Assembly (NCBI GenBank): GCA_902611405.1
Contig: CACLZL010000008.1
Coordinates: forward strand, 1 to 59,405
Direction: 5' to 3'
Source: an uncultured Pelagibacteraceae bacterium
GTDB taxonomy: Bacteria; Pseudomonadota; Alphaproteobacteria; Pelagibacterales; Pelagibacteraceae
DNA length: 59,405 nt
Made by a program: the position numbers and the translations under genes. The notes under the pieces were generated by a model. It had not been told where the DNA came from and searched no databases. It saw only the letters and a program-made list of their open reading frames with translations. Below are positions 7,969 to 16,747 of this stretch, one piece after another. Position 1 is the first letter of the stretch. Each line of letters begins with the position of its first letter.

Positions 7969-9753
7969 ATGACAAAAATGACAACAGAAGAAGCTTTTGT
8001 AAAAGTTTTACAAATGCATGGTATTGAACATGCTTTCGGAATTATCGGTTCAGCCTTTATGCCAATTTCAGATATTTTTCCAGATGCAGGTATTACTTTT
8101 TGGGATGTTGCTCATGAAACAAACGGTGGTTTAATTGCTGATGGTTACACAAGAGCTACTGGTAAAATGTCAATGGTTATTGCTCAGAACGGACCTGGAA
8201 TAACCGGATTAGTTACACCAATTAAAACAGCTTATTGGAATCATACTCCTCTTTTATTAGTTACACCTCAAGCAGCGAACAAAACAATGGGGCAAGGTGG
8301 ATTTCAAGAAGTAGAGCAAATGAATTTATTCAAAGACATGGTTTGTTATCAAGAAGAAGTAAGAGATCCATCAAGGATGGCTGAAGTACTAAATAGAGTT
8401 ATAGAAAAAGCTATAAGAGGATCAGCACCAGCACAAATTAATGTCCCAAGAGATTATTGGTGCCAAGTAATTGATATTGATATTCCTCCGATTGTAAGAC
8501 TCGAAAGACAAGGTGGAGGAAATGATGCAGTAGCTAAAGCAGCTGAGTTATTATCTAAAGCAAAGTTTCCAGTGATTTTATCCGGAGCAGGAGTTGTTAT
8601 TGGAGGAGCTATTGAAGCTACAAAAAAACTTGCAGAAAAATTGGATTCACCTGTTTGTTCAGGTTACCAACATAATGACAGTTTCCCAGGAAGCCATCCT
8701 TTAGCTGTTGGTCCTCTAGGATACAATGGATCAAAAGCTGCAATGGAATTAATTTCAAAAGCTGACGTAGTATTAGCTTTAGGAACAAGATTAAATCCTT
8801 TTTCTACTTTACCTGGTTATGGAATTGATTATTGGCCAAAGAATGCAAACATTATTCAAGTTGATATTAACCCTGACAGAATAGGTTTGACTAAAAAAGT
8901 TACCGTAGGAATAAGTGGTGATGCAAAATTAGTTGCAGAACAAATTTTTGAAAAATTATCTTCAAATGCTGGTGATACTGATAGACAAGCTAGAAAAGAT
9001 TTAATTCATCAAACTAAATCGGCTTGGTTACAAAAACTTTCAAGTTTAGATCATGAAGATGATGATGAAGGAACAGTTTGGAACAAAGAAGCTAGAGAAA
9101 GAGATGCGGATAGAATGTCACCAAGACAAGCTTGGAGGGCAATCCAAGCAGGTATGCCTGATGATGTTATTATATCAAGTGATATTGGCAATAATTGTGC
9201 TATTGGCAATGCATACCCAACATTCGAAAAGCCAAGAAAATATTTAGCACCAGGTTTATTTGGTCCTTGTGGTTATGGTTTTCCATCAATATTGGGAGCA
9301 AAAATTGGTTGTCCTAATACTCCTGTTATTGGATTTGCGGGTGATGGTGCTTTTGGGATAAGTATGAATGAAATGAGCTCATGTGCAAGAGAAGAGTGGC
9401 CCGCAATAACAATGGTTATTTTCAGAAATTATCAATGGGGTGCGGAAAAAAGAAATACCACATTATGGTTTGATAATAACTTTGTTGGTACTGAGTTAGA
9501 TCCAGAGTTAAGTTACGCTAAAGTTGCTGATGCTTGTGGTTTAAAAGGTGTAACTGTTAGAACAATGGAAGAAACCACAAATGCAATCAAACAATCTTGT
9601 GAGGATCAAAAGAAAGGAATTACAACATTTATTGAGGTAATTCTAAATCAAGAGCTTGGGGAACCTTTTAGAAGAGATGCTATGAAAAAACCAGTAAGAG
9701 TAGCTGGTATTAAAAAAGAGGATATGAAGAAGCAGCCTTCTTTAAATTCTTAA
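7969..9753 (+). CDS. xsc: Sulfoacetaldehyde acetyltransferase
   Basis: Xsc is a thiamine-diphosphate enzyme turning sulfoacetaldehyde and phosphate into acetyl phosphate and sulfite, the desulfonation step for taurine and isethionate. The 594 residues have the three ThDP-enzyme domains: catalytic Glu50 in AHETNGG, a central nucleotide-like domain, and the cofactor motif GDG at 458-460 followed by the FRNYQWG asparagine region. The N-terminal MTTEEAFVKVLQMHGIEHAF and the QVEQ/PRDYW segments are Xsc-like rather than acetolactate-synthase-like. A clear Shine-Dalgarno sequence precedes the ATG. Acetyl phosphate would need Pta or AckA, not in this window. Confidence 0.95.
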   Translation: MTKMTTEEAFVKVLQMHGIEHAFGIIGSAFMPISDIFPDAGITFWDVAHETNGGLIADGYTRATGKMSMVIAQNGPGITGLVTPIKTAYWNHTPLLLVTPQAANKTMGQGGFQEVEQMNLFKDMVCYQEEVRDPSRMAEVLNRVIEKAIRGSAPAQINVPRDYWCQVIDIDIPPIVRLERQGGGNDAVAKAAELLSKAKFPVILSGAGVVIGGAIEATKKLAEKLDSPVCSGYQHNDSFPGSHPLAVGPLGYNGSKAAMELISKADVVLALGTRLNPFSTLPGYGIDYWPKNANIIQVDINPDRIGLTKKVTVGISGDAKLVAEQIFEKLSSNAGDTDRQARKDLIHQTKSAWLQKLSSLDHEDDDEGTVWNKEARERDADRMSPRQAWRAIQAGMPDDVIISSDIGNNCAIGNAYPTFEKPRKYLAPGLFGPCGYGFPSILGAKIGCPNTPVIGFAGDGAFGISMNEMSSCAREEWPAITMVIFRNYQWGAEKRNTTLWFDNNFVGTELDPELSYAKVADACGLKGVTVRTMEETTNAIKQSCEDQKKGITTFIEVILNQELGEPFRRDAMKKPVRVAGIKKEDMKKQPSLNS

Positions 9754-9792
9754 AATCTTTTAAATAGCAACCATTTATCGTAATCTTCTTTC

Positions 9793-11097
9793 ATGGAAGT
9801 TATAAACGATAATAGCTGCAGTTGGGTTAATGATCTAAGTCTAAGAAATAACATTGTAAAACTTTCATCTGATTTAGATTGTGAATGGTTAATTGTAGGA
9901 GCGGGTTACACAGGATTATCTGCAGCAAGAAAATTAGGTCAACTTTATCCTGGTCATAAAATATTATTAGTTGATGCTCAGCTAGCAGGTGAGGGTGCGA
10001 GCTCAAGAAATTCTGGTTACTTAGTCGATACAACGTTGAATGATGGTTTCACCTCTAATAAAGAATTAGATAATTATAAAAAAAAGGCAGACATATATAA
10101 ATTAGGAATAGAGAGTGTCAAAAGATTTATTAAAGAATATCAAGTAGATTGTGATTGGAATGAATGTGGAAAATATTTTGCATCGTCAAAAAAAGAAGAT
10201 AGAAAAATATTAGAAAATTTTTCTAATACCCTATCTAAATTAGGTTTTGAACATAATTTGCTATCAAAAAAAGAACTTAAAAAAAGATTGGGGACTAATT
10301 TTTACAATATTGCTCTAAATACAAAGGGAGGGGTTTTATTGCATCCAGGTAAATTGGTTAGAGCTATGATTGATACTTTACCAGAAAACGTAAATCTTTA
10401 TGAAAATTCTTCATTATTAGACTGGAAAAAGAAAAATGATGCAGTCATTTGTAAATTTAAAAATGGTTCAATTAAAACTAGAAAGATTATATTTGCTACA
10501 AACGGATTTCTGAAGTCTTTAGGTATAAAGTCTAATTATAATTTTCCTATTACTTTGACAGCTAGTATGACAAGATCTTTATCAGATGATGAGTTTATAT
10601 CTCTTGGTGAGCCTAAAGAGTGGGGAGTTTTACCTGTAAGACCTATGGGGGCTACTATAAGAATGACTAAAGATAGAAGAATTTTAATTAGAAATACTGC
10701 AGAAGTTTATAATCCTTTTCAAATGTCTAAGTCTGAATTAACCAAAAGATCATTAAAACAAATGATTGGAATTAAAAAAAGATTTCCTGAATTACCCGAT
10801 GATATTATTCAATCTTCCTGGTCAGGCATTGTTTCAAGAACAAGAAATAGTTCTCAAATTTTTGAAAAAATGGATGACAATATATTTGTTGCAGGTTGTT
10901 ATAATGGCTCAGGTATTGGAGTTGGTACTTTATTTGGAGAACAAATAGCAATCAAAGCAAGCAATGAAAATACAAAAGAGATAGAAACTATTGAAGCAAG
11001 AAATAAACCTACTTGGCTTCCTCCTGATCCAATTTTAAGTTTAGGAGTTAGAGCTAGGTTGATTTATGAACGTTTCAGAGCAAAATCTGAGATTTAG
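9793..11097 (+). CDS. FAD-dependent oxidoreductase (DAO family), possible taurine-type amine dehydrogenase
   Basis: A 434-residue flavoprotein with a Rossmann FAD motif GAGYTGLSAARKLG (residues 36-49), an ASSRNSG stretch (about 69-75) and a C-terminal FVAGCYNGSGIG flavin-contact segment. This is the DAO fold shared by glycine/sarcosine oxidases, gamma-glutamylputrescine oxidase and taurine dehydrogenase large subunit TauY. It begins 39 bases after xsc on the same strand, so the simplest role is oxidative deamination of taurine or an N-methyl-taurine to sulfoacetaldehyde for Xsc. No TauX small subunit and no taurine transaminase are adjacent, so the exact substrate and electron acceptor are unresolved. 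Confidence 0.75.
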   Translation: MEVINDNSCSWVNDLSLRNNIVKLSSDLDCEWLIVGAGYTGLSAARKLGQLYPGHKILLVDAQLAGEGASSRNSGYLVDTTLNDGFTSNKELDNYKKKADIYKLGIESVKRFIKEYQVDCDWNECGKYFASSKKEDRKILENFSNTLSKLGFEHNLLSKKELKKRLGTNFYNIALNTKGGVLLHPGKLVRAMIDTLPENVNLYENSSLLDWKKKNDAVICKFKNGSIKTRKIIFATNGFLKSLGIKSNYNFPITLTASMTRSLSDDEFISLGEPKEWGVLPVRPMGATIRMTKDRRILIRNTAEVYNPFQMSKSELTKRSLKQMIGIKKRFPELPDDIIQSSWSGIVSRTRNSSQIFEKMDDNIFVAGCYNGSGIGVGTLFGEQIAIKASNENTKEIETIEARNKPTWLPPDPILSLGVRARLIYERFRAKSEI

Positions 11098-11894
11098 TTT
11101 AAGACAGACATGGGATCAAGTCGTGTTTGAAACCAATTCACTCTAAAATCTAAATGTGGTCCTGTTGATCTTCCTGTTGATCCTACAGTTCCTATTATAT
11201 CGCCTTGATTAATTTGATCACCAACTGAGACCAAAACATTTTCTAAATGAGAATATATTGTGGATATCCCATGCCCATGATCCATTATAACTGTTCCACC
11301 TGTATAATATAAATCATCTTCTGCCATAGTAACTTCACCTGAACCAGAAGATTTAATCATCGTTCCTTGTTTAGCTGCAATATCTATTCCGTAGTGAGGC
11401 CAACGTGGTTTACCATTTAAAATTCTTTGACTACCATAAACACCACTAATTATACCTTCGACTGGCATAATAAATTTTTCCTTAAAAAATTGCAGATCAG
11501 AATTTATTGCTCTTGCTTCTCCAATTGCATTGTTTTCTTTTTTAATTCTTTTATAAACAGACTCAGGTGGGGTGACTTTACTTTCTTCCAAACCATCTAT
11601 TCTTTGTATATTATATTTCCTCTTTAAAACTTTTTTTGTAATTATTGATTTTTTTCCATTAATAATTTTTGTAAATGTTAGGTCATATTTTTGATCTCGA
11701 TCTATACCAAAAACAAAAAAACCATCTTTAGATACTTTAACCTCTTTTTTTCCAACCAAAATTTTAGCTTTAGGGTCAGTTTTGCCTAATATAAAATGAC
11801 CTTGTAGAAATTTACCTTGGAACTCAATAGCTTTAACTGGTGATGTAAAAATTAAAAAAACAAAAAAAAATCTATAAATTATTGAGCTGTCCAT
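11094..11894 (-). CDS. M23-family (LytM-type) peptidoglycan peptidase, atypical zinc site
   Basis: A 266-residue exported protein: an N-terminal signal peptide (cleavage probably after SPVKA, residue 22), a beta-rich region, a short helical linker, and a C-terminal M23 domain. The HYGIDIA segment supplies the first His and Asp zinc ligands and DHGHGISTIYSHL follows. The usual final HLHFE motif reads HLDFR, so an Asp replaces the third zinc-ligand His. The ATG at 11894 was preferred over the one at 11957 because it gives a proper signal peptide and less overlap with the upstream gene. It shares four bases with the convergent DAO gene. Confidence 0.85.
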   Translation of the reverse strand: MDSSIIYRFFFVFLIFTSPVKAIEFQGKFLQGHFILGKTDPKAKILVGKKEVKVSKDGFFVFGIDRDQKYDLTFTKIINGKKSIITKKVLKRKYNIQRIDGLEESKVTPPESVYKRIKKENNAIGEARAINSDLQFFKEKFIMPVEGIISGVYGSQRILNGKPRWPHYGIDIAAKQGTMIKSSGSGEVTMAEDDLYYTGGTVIMDHGHGISTIYSHLENVLVSVGDQINQGDIIGTVGSTGRSTGPHLDFRVNWFQTRLDPMSVLN

Positions 11895-12637
11895 CCACCA
11901 TCTATAATTATTGATGTTCCAGTTATCATTGAGGAAGCTGATGATGCCAAAAAGCATACTGTTGTCGCAACATCACTTTCAGTAGCCGCTTTTCCCATAG
12001 GAATATTTCCAAGGGCTAACTTTTTAAATTTTTTATTTTTAAAAAAATTTTTAACCATTGGTGTTTCAACAAAAGTAGGTGCTACAGTGTTAACTCTTAT
12101 ATTTTTTTTGGCCAATTCGACACCCATCCCTTTAGTTAACCCCTCAATACCAAATTTAGTCATATTATATACATTTCTTCCACCCATACCTACGTGACCT
12201 AGTTGAGAAGACATATTTATAATTGATCCAGGTCTTTTTTTATTTTTAAGCATTTTTTTTACAACAAGTTGCGCTACGTTAAATGCTGCCTTTAGATTTA
12301 AATCTACTAGATAATTCATGCTTTTTTGTTTAATTTTTTCAAAGGGTTCAGGAATGTTAGTTCCAGCATTATTTATTAATACATCAATAATTTTAATTTT
12401 ATCTAATTTTTGTTTTAAATCTTCATAGTTCATTACATCGCATGAAACCTTAATAATTTTACCTTCTACTTTTTTGATATCCTTTTCTAATTTATTAAGA
12501 TCTGAAGATGTTCTGCTTAAAGCTATAACCGTTGCACCTGCCTCAGCTAATGCAATTGAACATGCTCTTCCTAGTCCTTTACCTGCACCTGTAACTAAAG
12601 CATATTTGTTTTTAAGACTTATTTTTTGAAGATACAT
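11879..12637 (-). CDS. Short-chain dehydrogenase/reductase (SDR)
   Basis: A 252-residue classical SDR. The NAD(P)-binding TGAGKGLG is at residues 16-23, NNAG follows around residue 90, and the catalytic tetrad is represented by Ser in NMSSQLG and YNMTK about residues 157-161. The C-terminal IDGGW closes the fold. It converts an alcohol to a carbonyl or the reverse; the substrate is unknown. It starts one base inside the TerC-like gene and sits in a GMC-terC-SDR-M23 chain. In a sulfonate setting, sulfoacetaldehyde reductase or DHPS/sulfolactate dehydrogenase are possible roles, but nothing in the sequence proves this. Confidence 0.85.
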   Translation of the reverse strand: MYLQKISLKNKYALVTGAGKGLGRACSIALAEAGATVIALSRTSSDLNKLEKDIKKVEGKIIKVSCDVMNYEDLKQKLDKIKIIDVLINNAGTNIPEPFEKIKQKSMNYLVDLNLKAAFNVAQLVVKKMLKNKKRPGSIINMSSQLGHVGMGGRNVYNMTKFGIEGLTKGMGVELAKKNIRVNTVAPTFVETPMVKNFFKNKKFKKLALGNIPMGKAATESDVATTVCFLASSASSMITGTSIIIDGGWTAQ

Positions 12638-13230
12638 TAAAAGAATAATATTTTAATATCTGTGTAAATCAACTCAACAGCTACAATTAAAATGGCTAAT
12701 AATCCAAGCCAAGCTATCCATCTATATTTTTTAATCCATCCAGAAATTAAAGTTGCTGCAGTTGCCATTAAAATAATTGATAAAACTAAACCAAAAACAA
12801 GAAGTCCATAGTGATCACCAGCTGCACCGGCAACACCCAAAACATTATCTAAACTCATTGTAAAATCTGCTAGTAAAACAGTCCAAATTGCTTTAAGAAA
12901 ACTTGAATTATCTACTTTTACATCCTCTTCTGTTTCTGAACCTTTAATTACGTCTATATAAAGTTTGTAAACAATATAAAGTAACAACAATCCACCAATT
13001 AATCTTAAACCGGTGATTTGTAGAAGATAAGCTGTAAGCAATGTTAAAATAATTCTTAAAATTACAGCACCACCTATTCCCCAAAAAATTACTTTTTTTC
13101 TTTGTTCGACTGGAAATTTAGATGCAACCATTCCAATTATTATTGCGTTGTCACCCGCTAAAACTAAATCAATAAGAATTATTTGAGTTACTATTGCTAT
13201 TTGTTCAGGTGTGAAAAATTCTGCAAACAT
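12637..13230 (-). CDS. TerC-family (YjbE-type) integral membrane protein
   Basis: A 197-residue protein with about seven membrane segments and the two internal TerC repeats: LVLAGDNAIIIG near residue 23 (acidic D27 with N28) and DFTMSLDNVLGVAG near residue 120. The paired Asp-Asn motifs are the family hallmark and are thought to bind metal ions; characterised relatives handle manganese or tellurite-related stress. It overlaps the GMC gene stop and the SDR start by one base each, so translation is probably coupled. The link to its neighbours is positional only. Confidence 0.88.
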   Translation of the reverse strand: MFAEFFTPEQIAIVTQIILIDLVLAGDNAIIIGMVASKFPVEQRKKVIFWGIGGAVILRIILTLLTAYLLQITGLRLIGGLLLLYIVYKLYIDVIKGSETEEDVKVDNSSFLKAIWTVLLADFTMSLDNVLGVAGAAGDHYGLLVFGLVLSIILMATAATLISGWIKKYRWIAWLGLLAILIVAVELIYTDIKILFF

Positions 13231-14825
13231 TACTGCTGTAGTATCATGTCTGCACCTTTTTCTGCAATCATTATTGTTGGAGCATTAGTATTTCCTGAGG
13301 TGATATAAGGCATTACTGATGCATCAACCACTCTTAAGTTTTTTACTCCATGAACCTTTAACTGATCAGACACTACTGCATTTTCATCATTGCCCATTCT
13401 ACACGTACTGACAGGATGGAAAATTGTATTAGCATATTTTCCCGCTTCAACAGCTAGCTGCTCATTATCAGTAATATTTATACCTGGTCTTAATTCTTCT
13501 GGTCCATAATCTTTATAGGCTTTTGACTCCATAACTATTTTTCTTACTATTTTAAGAGACTTGCCTGCTATTTCTCTATCTTCATCTGTAGATAGATAAT
13601 TCATTTTAATTTTTGGAGGAATTCTTGTATCGGAAGATTTAAGTTCAATAGATCCTCTGCTAGTAGGTCTTACATTGGTAATGGTTGGTGTAAAAGCAGG
13701 AAATTTGTGTAAAGATGATTTTCCTAAAAGATCTGTGCTAGCAGGAGAAACATGAAATTGTAAATTAGGAGTTTCTAAATGTGGATCACTTTTTACAAAA
13801 CCACATAAATAACTAGCACCAACTGTAAGTGGTCCAGTTCGTGTTAAGAAAAATTTTAATCCAGTAAATATTTTCTTTGCAAAACTATAATAAATATCAT
13901 TTAAAGTTTCTAAATTTTTTATCTTATATACGGGTCTTAACATTAGATGATCTGTTAAGTTTTGGCCTATGCTTTTATGATCCATTATAACTTCAATGCC
14001 GTTATCTTTTAATAATTTAGCAGGACCCAAACCTGAAGCTTGAAGTATATGTGGAGATCCAATAGTACCAGCGCTTAAAATGATTTCGTTATTTGCTTCA
14101 ACAGTATTTAACTTATCGCCAGTCCAAAAATTAACTTTTTTGGCAATTTTATTTTCAAATTCAATATTTTTGATATGAGCTTTAGTTATAATTTTTAAAT
14201 TACTTCTATTTTTTACTGGATTTAAATACCCAACTGCTGTGCTACATCTAAAACCATTTTTAACGGTTAAAGGAAAATATCCCATTCCCTCATTATTACC
14301 ACTATTAAAATCATCAGTTTTTTTATATCCAAATTCTTCTGCTGCTTCTAAAAATAAATCTAAAACTTTAAAAGTAGATCTAATTTTTTCAACTTTTAAA
14401 GGGCCACCAGAACCATGAAATTCATTTTCTCCAAATTGGAAATCTTCAGATTTTTTAAAATAAGGTAGCACATCATCCCATGACCAGCCTACATTACCTA
14501 ATTGTCTCCAATAATTATAATCATTTGATTGCCCTCGAATATAAAGCATTCCATTAATAGAAGAACTTCCTCCAAGTGTTTTTCCTCTTGGGTAAGTCAT
14601 CTTTCTATTATCACAGAAAGGTTCTTCCTCCGTGTTAAAACACCAATCAGTCTCAGGATTATGCATTGTTTTGAAATACCCTCCAGGAATATGTATCCAT
14701 GGATTAGTATCTTTACCGCCTGCTTCTAAAAGTAAGACTTTATTTTTAGGATTAGACGAAATTCTGTTAGCAAGAACACATCCTGCTGATCCAGCACCAA
14801 TAATAATATAATCAAAATTATCCAT
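13230..14825 (-). CDS. GMC-family FAD alcohol dehydrogenase (choline dehydrogenase-like)
   Basis: A 531-residue GMC oxidoreductase. The FAD-binding IIIGAGSAGCVLANR lies at residues 6-20, the GMC signature region GKTLGGSSSINGM follows near residue 85, and the active-site pair is visible as H470 in FHPVSTCRMG and N512/N514 in TSGNTNAPT. No signal peptide is seen, so it acts in the cytoplasm, perhaps at the membrane. Family members oxidise choline, aliphatic or polyethylene-glycol alcohols, and the isethionate dehydrogenase IseJ is reported as choline-dehydrogenase-like. Being divergent from a TRAP transporter operon suggests the imported compound is its alcohol substrate, unproven. Confidence 0.88.
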   Translation of the reverse strand: MDNFDYIIIGAGSAGCVLANRISSNPKNKVLLLEAGGKDTNPWIHIPGGYFKTMHNPETDWCFNTEEEPFCDNRKMTYPRGKTLGGSSSINGMLYIRGQSNDYNYWRQLGNVGWSWDDVLPYFKKSEDFQFGENEFHGSGGPLKVEKIRSTFKVLDLFLEAAEEFGYKKTDDFNSGNNEGMGYFPLTVKNGFRCSTAVGYLNPVKNRSNLKIITKAHIKNIEFENKIAKKVNFWTGDKLNTVEANNEIILSAGTIGSPHILQASGLGPAKLLKDNGIEVIMDHKSIGQNLTDHLMLRPVYKIKNLETLNDIYYSFAKKIFTGLKFFLTRTGPLTVGASYLCGFVKSDPHLETPNLQFHVSPASTDLLGKSSLHKFPAFTPTITNVRPTSRGSIELKSSDTRIPPKIKMNYLSTDEDREIAGKSLKIVRKIVMESKAYKDYGPEELRPGINITDNEQLAVEAGKYANTIFHPVSTCRMGNDENAVVSDQLKVHGVKNLRVVDASVMPYITSGNTNAPTIMIAEKGADMILQQ

Positions 14826-14836
14826 TAATTAGAACT

Positions 14837-14865
14837 CTTATAAATTAAAATTTTTTTATTTGTAA
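14837..14865 (-). promoter_or_regulatory. Weak promoter candidate for the GMC operon
   Basis: On the minus strand TTACAA (14865-14860) is 17 bases from TATAAG (14842-14837), which would place the start of transcription only a few bases before the ATG at 14825. The -35 box matches poorly. The rest of the 147-base divergent region shows a TTGACA (14928-14933) but no good -10 at the right distance before the TRAP gene. Confidence 0.3.
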
Positions 14866-14972
14866 CATTTCTGTACACAAAAAAATTGAAATAATCCAAT
14901 ATTAACACTTGTTTTAGAATTCATTCTTTGACAAGCTTTCGTTTTTAAAAATAAAGAGAGGGAAAAAACGAT

Positions 14973-16067
14973 ATGAGAAAAATCATTTCAATGTTATTTG
15001 CAGTTGCTATGGTATTTGGATTTATTTCAAACGCTAATGCTGCAAAAACACTAAAATGTCAGACAGTTCTTAACACTAAGGCTGATGAAGTTAAAATGTT
15101 AAAAGACTTTACTGACACTGTTACAACTTTGACAGGTGGATCTCTTAAGTTTGAAATTATGCCTGCAGGAGCAGTTGTTGGTGTAAAAGAAACTTTAGAT
15201 GCTGTTGATAAAGGACTTATCGACTGTGGATTTGCTTGGACACACTATTGGTCAGGTGATCACCCTGCCGCTATGTTATTTGGTTCGCCAGTAGCAGGTG
15301 GTGGCGTTGGTATTGACAACATCGCATTCTTATCATGGTTTCAGTATGGTGGAGGAAAAGAGCTATACGACAGACTATGGAAAGAAATGGGAAGAGATAT
15401 TAAAGGATTTATGATTCAACCAGTTGGTCCTGAAGCTTTAGGTTGGTTTCCAAAACCAATTAAAGATATGGCTGATTTTAGAAAATATAAATTCAGAACT
15501 CCTCCAGGAATTCCAGGACAAACTTATAAAGACATCGGTATAGCATCTGTTGCTATGGGTGGTGGAGATATTCTACCAGCTTTAGAAGCAGGAACTATTG
15601 ATGCTGCTGAATGGTGTTGTCCAAAACCAGACTTAACGTTTGGTTTCCAAAAAGTATTAAAGCACTACTACCTACAAGGTTTACACCAAGTAGTCGTAAA
15701 TGCTGACTTTTATATTACTGGAAAAACATATGAAGCTATGAGTGCTCATGAGAAGAAGTCTCTAGAAGTTGCAGCAAATGCATCTCTAGCGAAATCTCTA
15801 AGTTACAGAATCTATGAAAACGGAAAAGCTTTAAAAGAGCTTACAGAAGTTCATGGTGTAAAATTAGAAGATACTCCTTCTGATTACTTCACAGAATACA
15901 TGGCAGCTGCTAAGAAAAGTTTGGAAACAAACGCAGCTAAAAATGCATTCTTTGCTGAAGTTTGGGACTCTATGAAAGAATTTGCTGATATCGCAGTTCC
16001 TTTCTGGAGTGGTGCTCAAATGTCTAATGCGAAGCTAGGAATGGCTCACGCAGCAACATTAAAGTAA
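14973..16067 (+). CDS. TRAP transporter periplasmic substrate-binding protein (DctP family)
   Basis: The extracytoplasmic receptor of a tripartite ATP-independent transporter, 364 residues, with a signal peptide ending in SNANA (residue 23). The mature part has the DctP fold, including FMIQPVGPEALGWFPK and RKYKFRTPPG, the region whose Arg usually binds a substrate carboxylate or other anion, then EAGTIDAAEWCCPK. This resembles the large subgroup labelled mannitol/chloroaromatic TRAP receptors, where true ligands are mostly unknown. A strong AGAGAGGG ribosome site and more C-ending codons than its neighbours point to high expression. The nearby sulfonate genes suggest an organosulfonate, without direct evidence. 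Confidence 0.9.
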   Translation: MRKIISMLFAVAMVFGFISNANAAKTLKCQTVLNTKADEVKMLKDFTDTVTTLTGGSLKFEIMPAGAVVGVKETLDAVDKGLIDCGFAWTHYWSGDHPAAMLFGSPVAGGGVGIDNIAFLSWFQYGGGKELYDRLWKEMGRDIKGFMIQPVGPEALGWFPKPIKDMADFRKYKFRTPPGIPGQTYKDIGIASVAMGGGDILPALEAGTIDAAEWCCPKPDLTFGFQKVLKHYYLQGLHQVVVNADFYITGKTYEAMSAHEKKSLEVAANASLAKSLSYRIYENGKALKELTEVHGVKLEDTPSDYFTEYMAAAKKSLETNAAKNAFFAEVWDSMKEFADIAVPFWSGAQMSNAKLGMAHAATLK

Positions 16068-16086
16068 TCATTAAATAATCTTTACG

Positions 16087-16120
16087 TTAGAGCGGACTAT
16101 TAAGTCCGCTCTAATTTTTT
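16087..16120 (+). terminator. Strong hairpin-T-tract between TRAP receptor and permease genes
   Basis: TTAGAGCGGACT (16087-16098) and AGTCCGCTCTAA (16103-16114) form a perfect 12-bp stem with a four-base loop, followed directly by six T. It has the form of an intrinsic terminator. Placed 20 bases after the binding-protein stop and just before the small permease, it most likely gives partial termination or protects the 3' end, raising receptor over permease levels. Confidence 0.85.
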
Positions 16121-16132
16121 ATATAAAATTTT

Positions 16133-16747
16133 ATGGCAGACGAACCAGGTAAATTAGATATATCAGATGAAATGATTGCCGAAAGGCGAGGTGGTTCAGG
16201 AAAAATGCCAAGTGATATGCCACCATGGATGGCAAGTTCAATTGTAAATATTGATAAATTTAGCAAATGGGTTGGTAACGTTGTTTGTTGGATATTGATG
16301 CCGTTAATTCTCGCAATGACTTACGAAGTTCTTGCTAGAAAATTATTTCACGCCCCAACAATTTGGGCCTATGATATCAGTCGATTTTTATATGGTGCAC
16401 TTTTTATGTTGGGTGCTGGTTATGCACTTTCTAAAGGTGTTCATATAAGAGCTGATTTTTTATACAGAAATTTTAAAACCAAGAATCAAGGCACAATTGA
16501 TTTTTGGTTATATATTTTATTTTATTTTCCAGGCTTACTTGTGTTCCTTTATATGACTATTGGATATGTGGGAGAGTCTATCCAAAGAGGTGAGAGAGGA
16601 ATGGATACTACTTGGATGCCATATATGTGGCCAATAAAAACTTGCCTGCTAATTGGTATAATATTTTTACTAATCCAAGGTATTTCAGAATTATTAAAAA
16701 GTTATTGGGCTGCTACAAAAGGGAAGTGGCCAGGAGAAGATAAATGA
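16133..16747 (+). CDS. TRAP transporter small permease (DctQ family)
   Basis: A 204-residue membrane protein with four hydrophobic segments, the DctQ layout, preceded by a hydrophilic N-terminus of about 45 residues that is longer than usual. The segment KLFHAPTIWAYDISRFLYGA in the second quarter is the recognisable DctQ core, followed by GYALSKGVHIRADF. With the large subunit it forms the sodium-driven transport unit served by the upstream receptor. It overlaps the dctM start by four bases. The hairpin just upstream implies expression by read-through. Confidence 0.9.
   Translation: MADEPGKLDISDEMIAERRGGSGKMPSDMPPWMASSIVNIDKFSKWVGNVVCWILMPLILAMTYEVLARKLFHAPTIWAYDISRFLYGALFMLGAGYALSKGVHIRADFLYRNFKTKNQGTIDFWLYILFYFPGLLVFLYMTIGYVGESIQRGERGMDTTWMPYMWPIKTCLLIGIIFLLIQGISELLKSYWAATKGKWPGEDK

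Noticed and set aside
7969..9753. Acetolactate synthase as the identity of xsc
   Set aside because: The ThDP fold is shared, but N-terminal and PRDYW motifs are Xsc-like and the neighbours are sulfonate genes; no ilvN is present.
11895..11957. Upstream start for the M23 peptidase
   Set aside because: It places 21 polar residues before the signal peptide and extends the overlap with the SDR gene; the ATG at 11894 starts directly at a proper signal sequence.
14928..14956. TTGACA as promoter of the TRAP receptor gene
   Set aside because: The -35 is perfect, but no good -10 lies 16-18 bases on, and the start would fall within the ribosome binding site.
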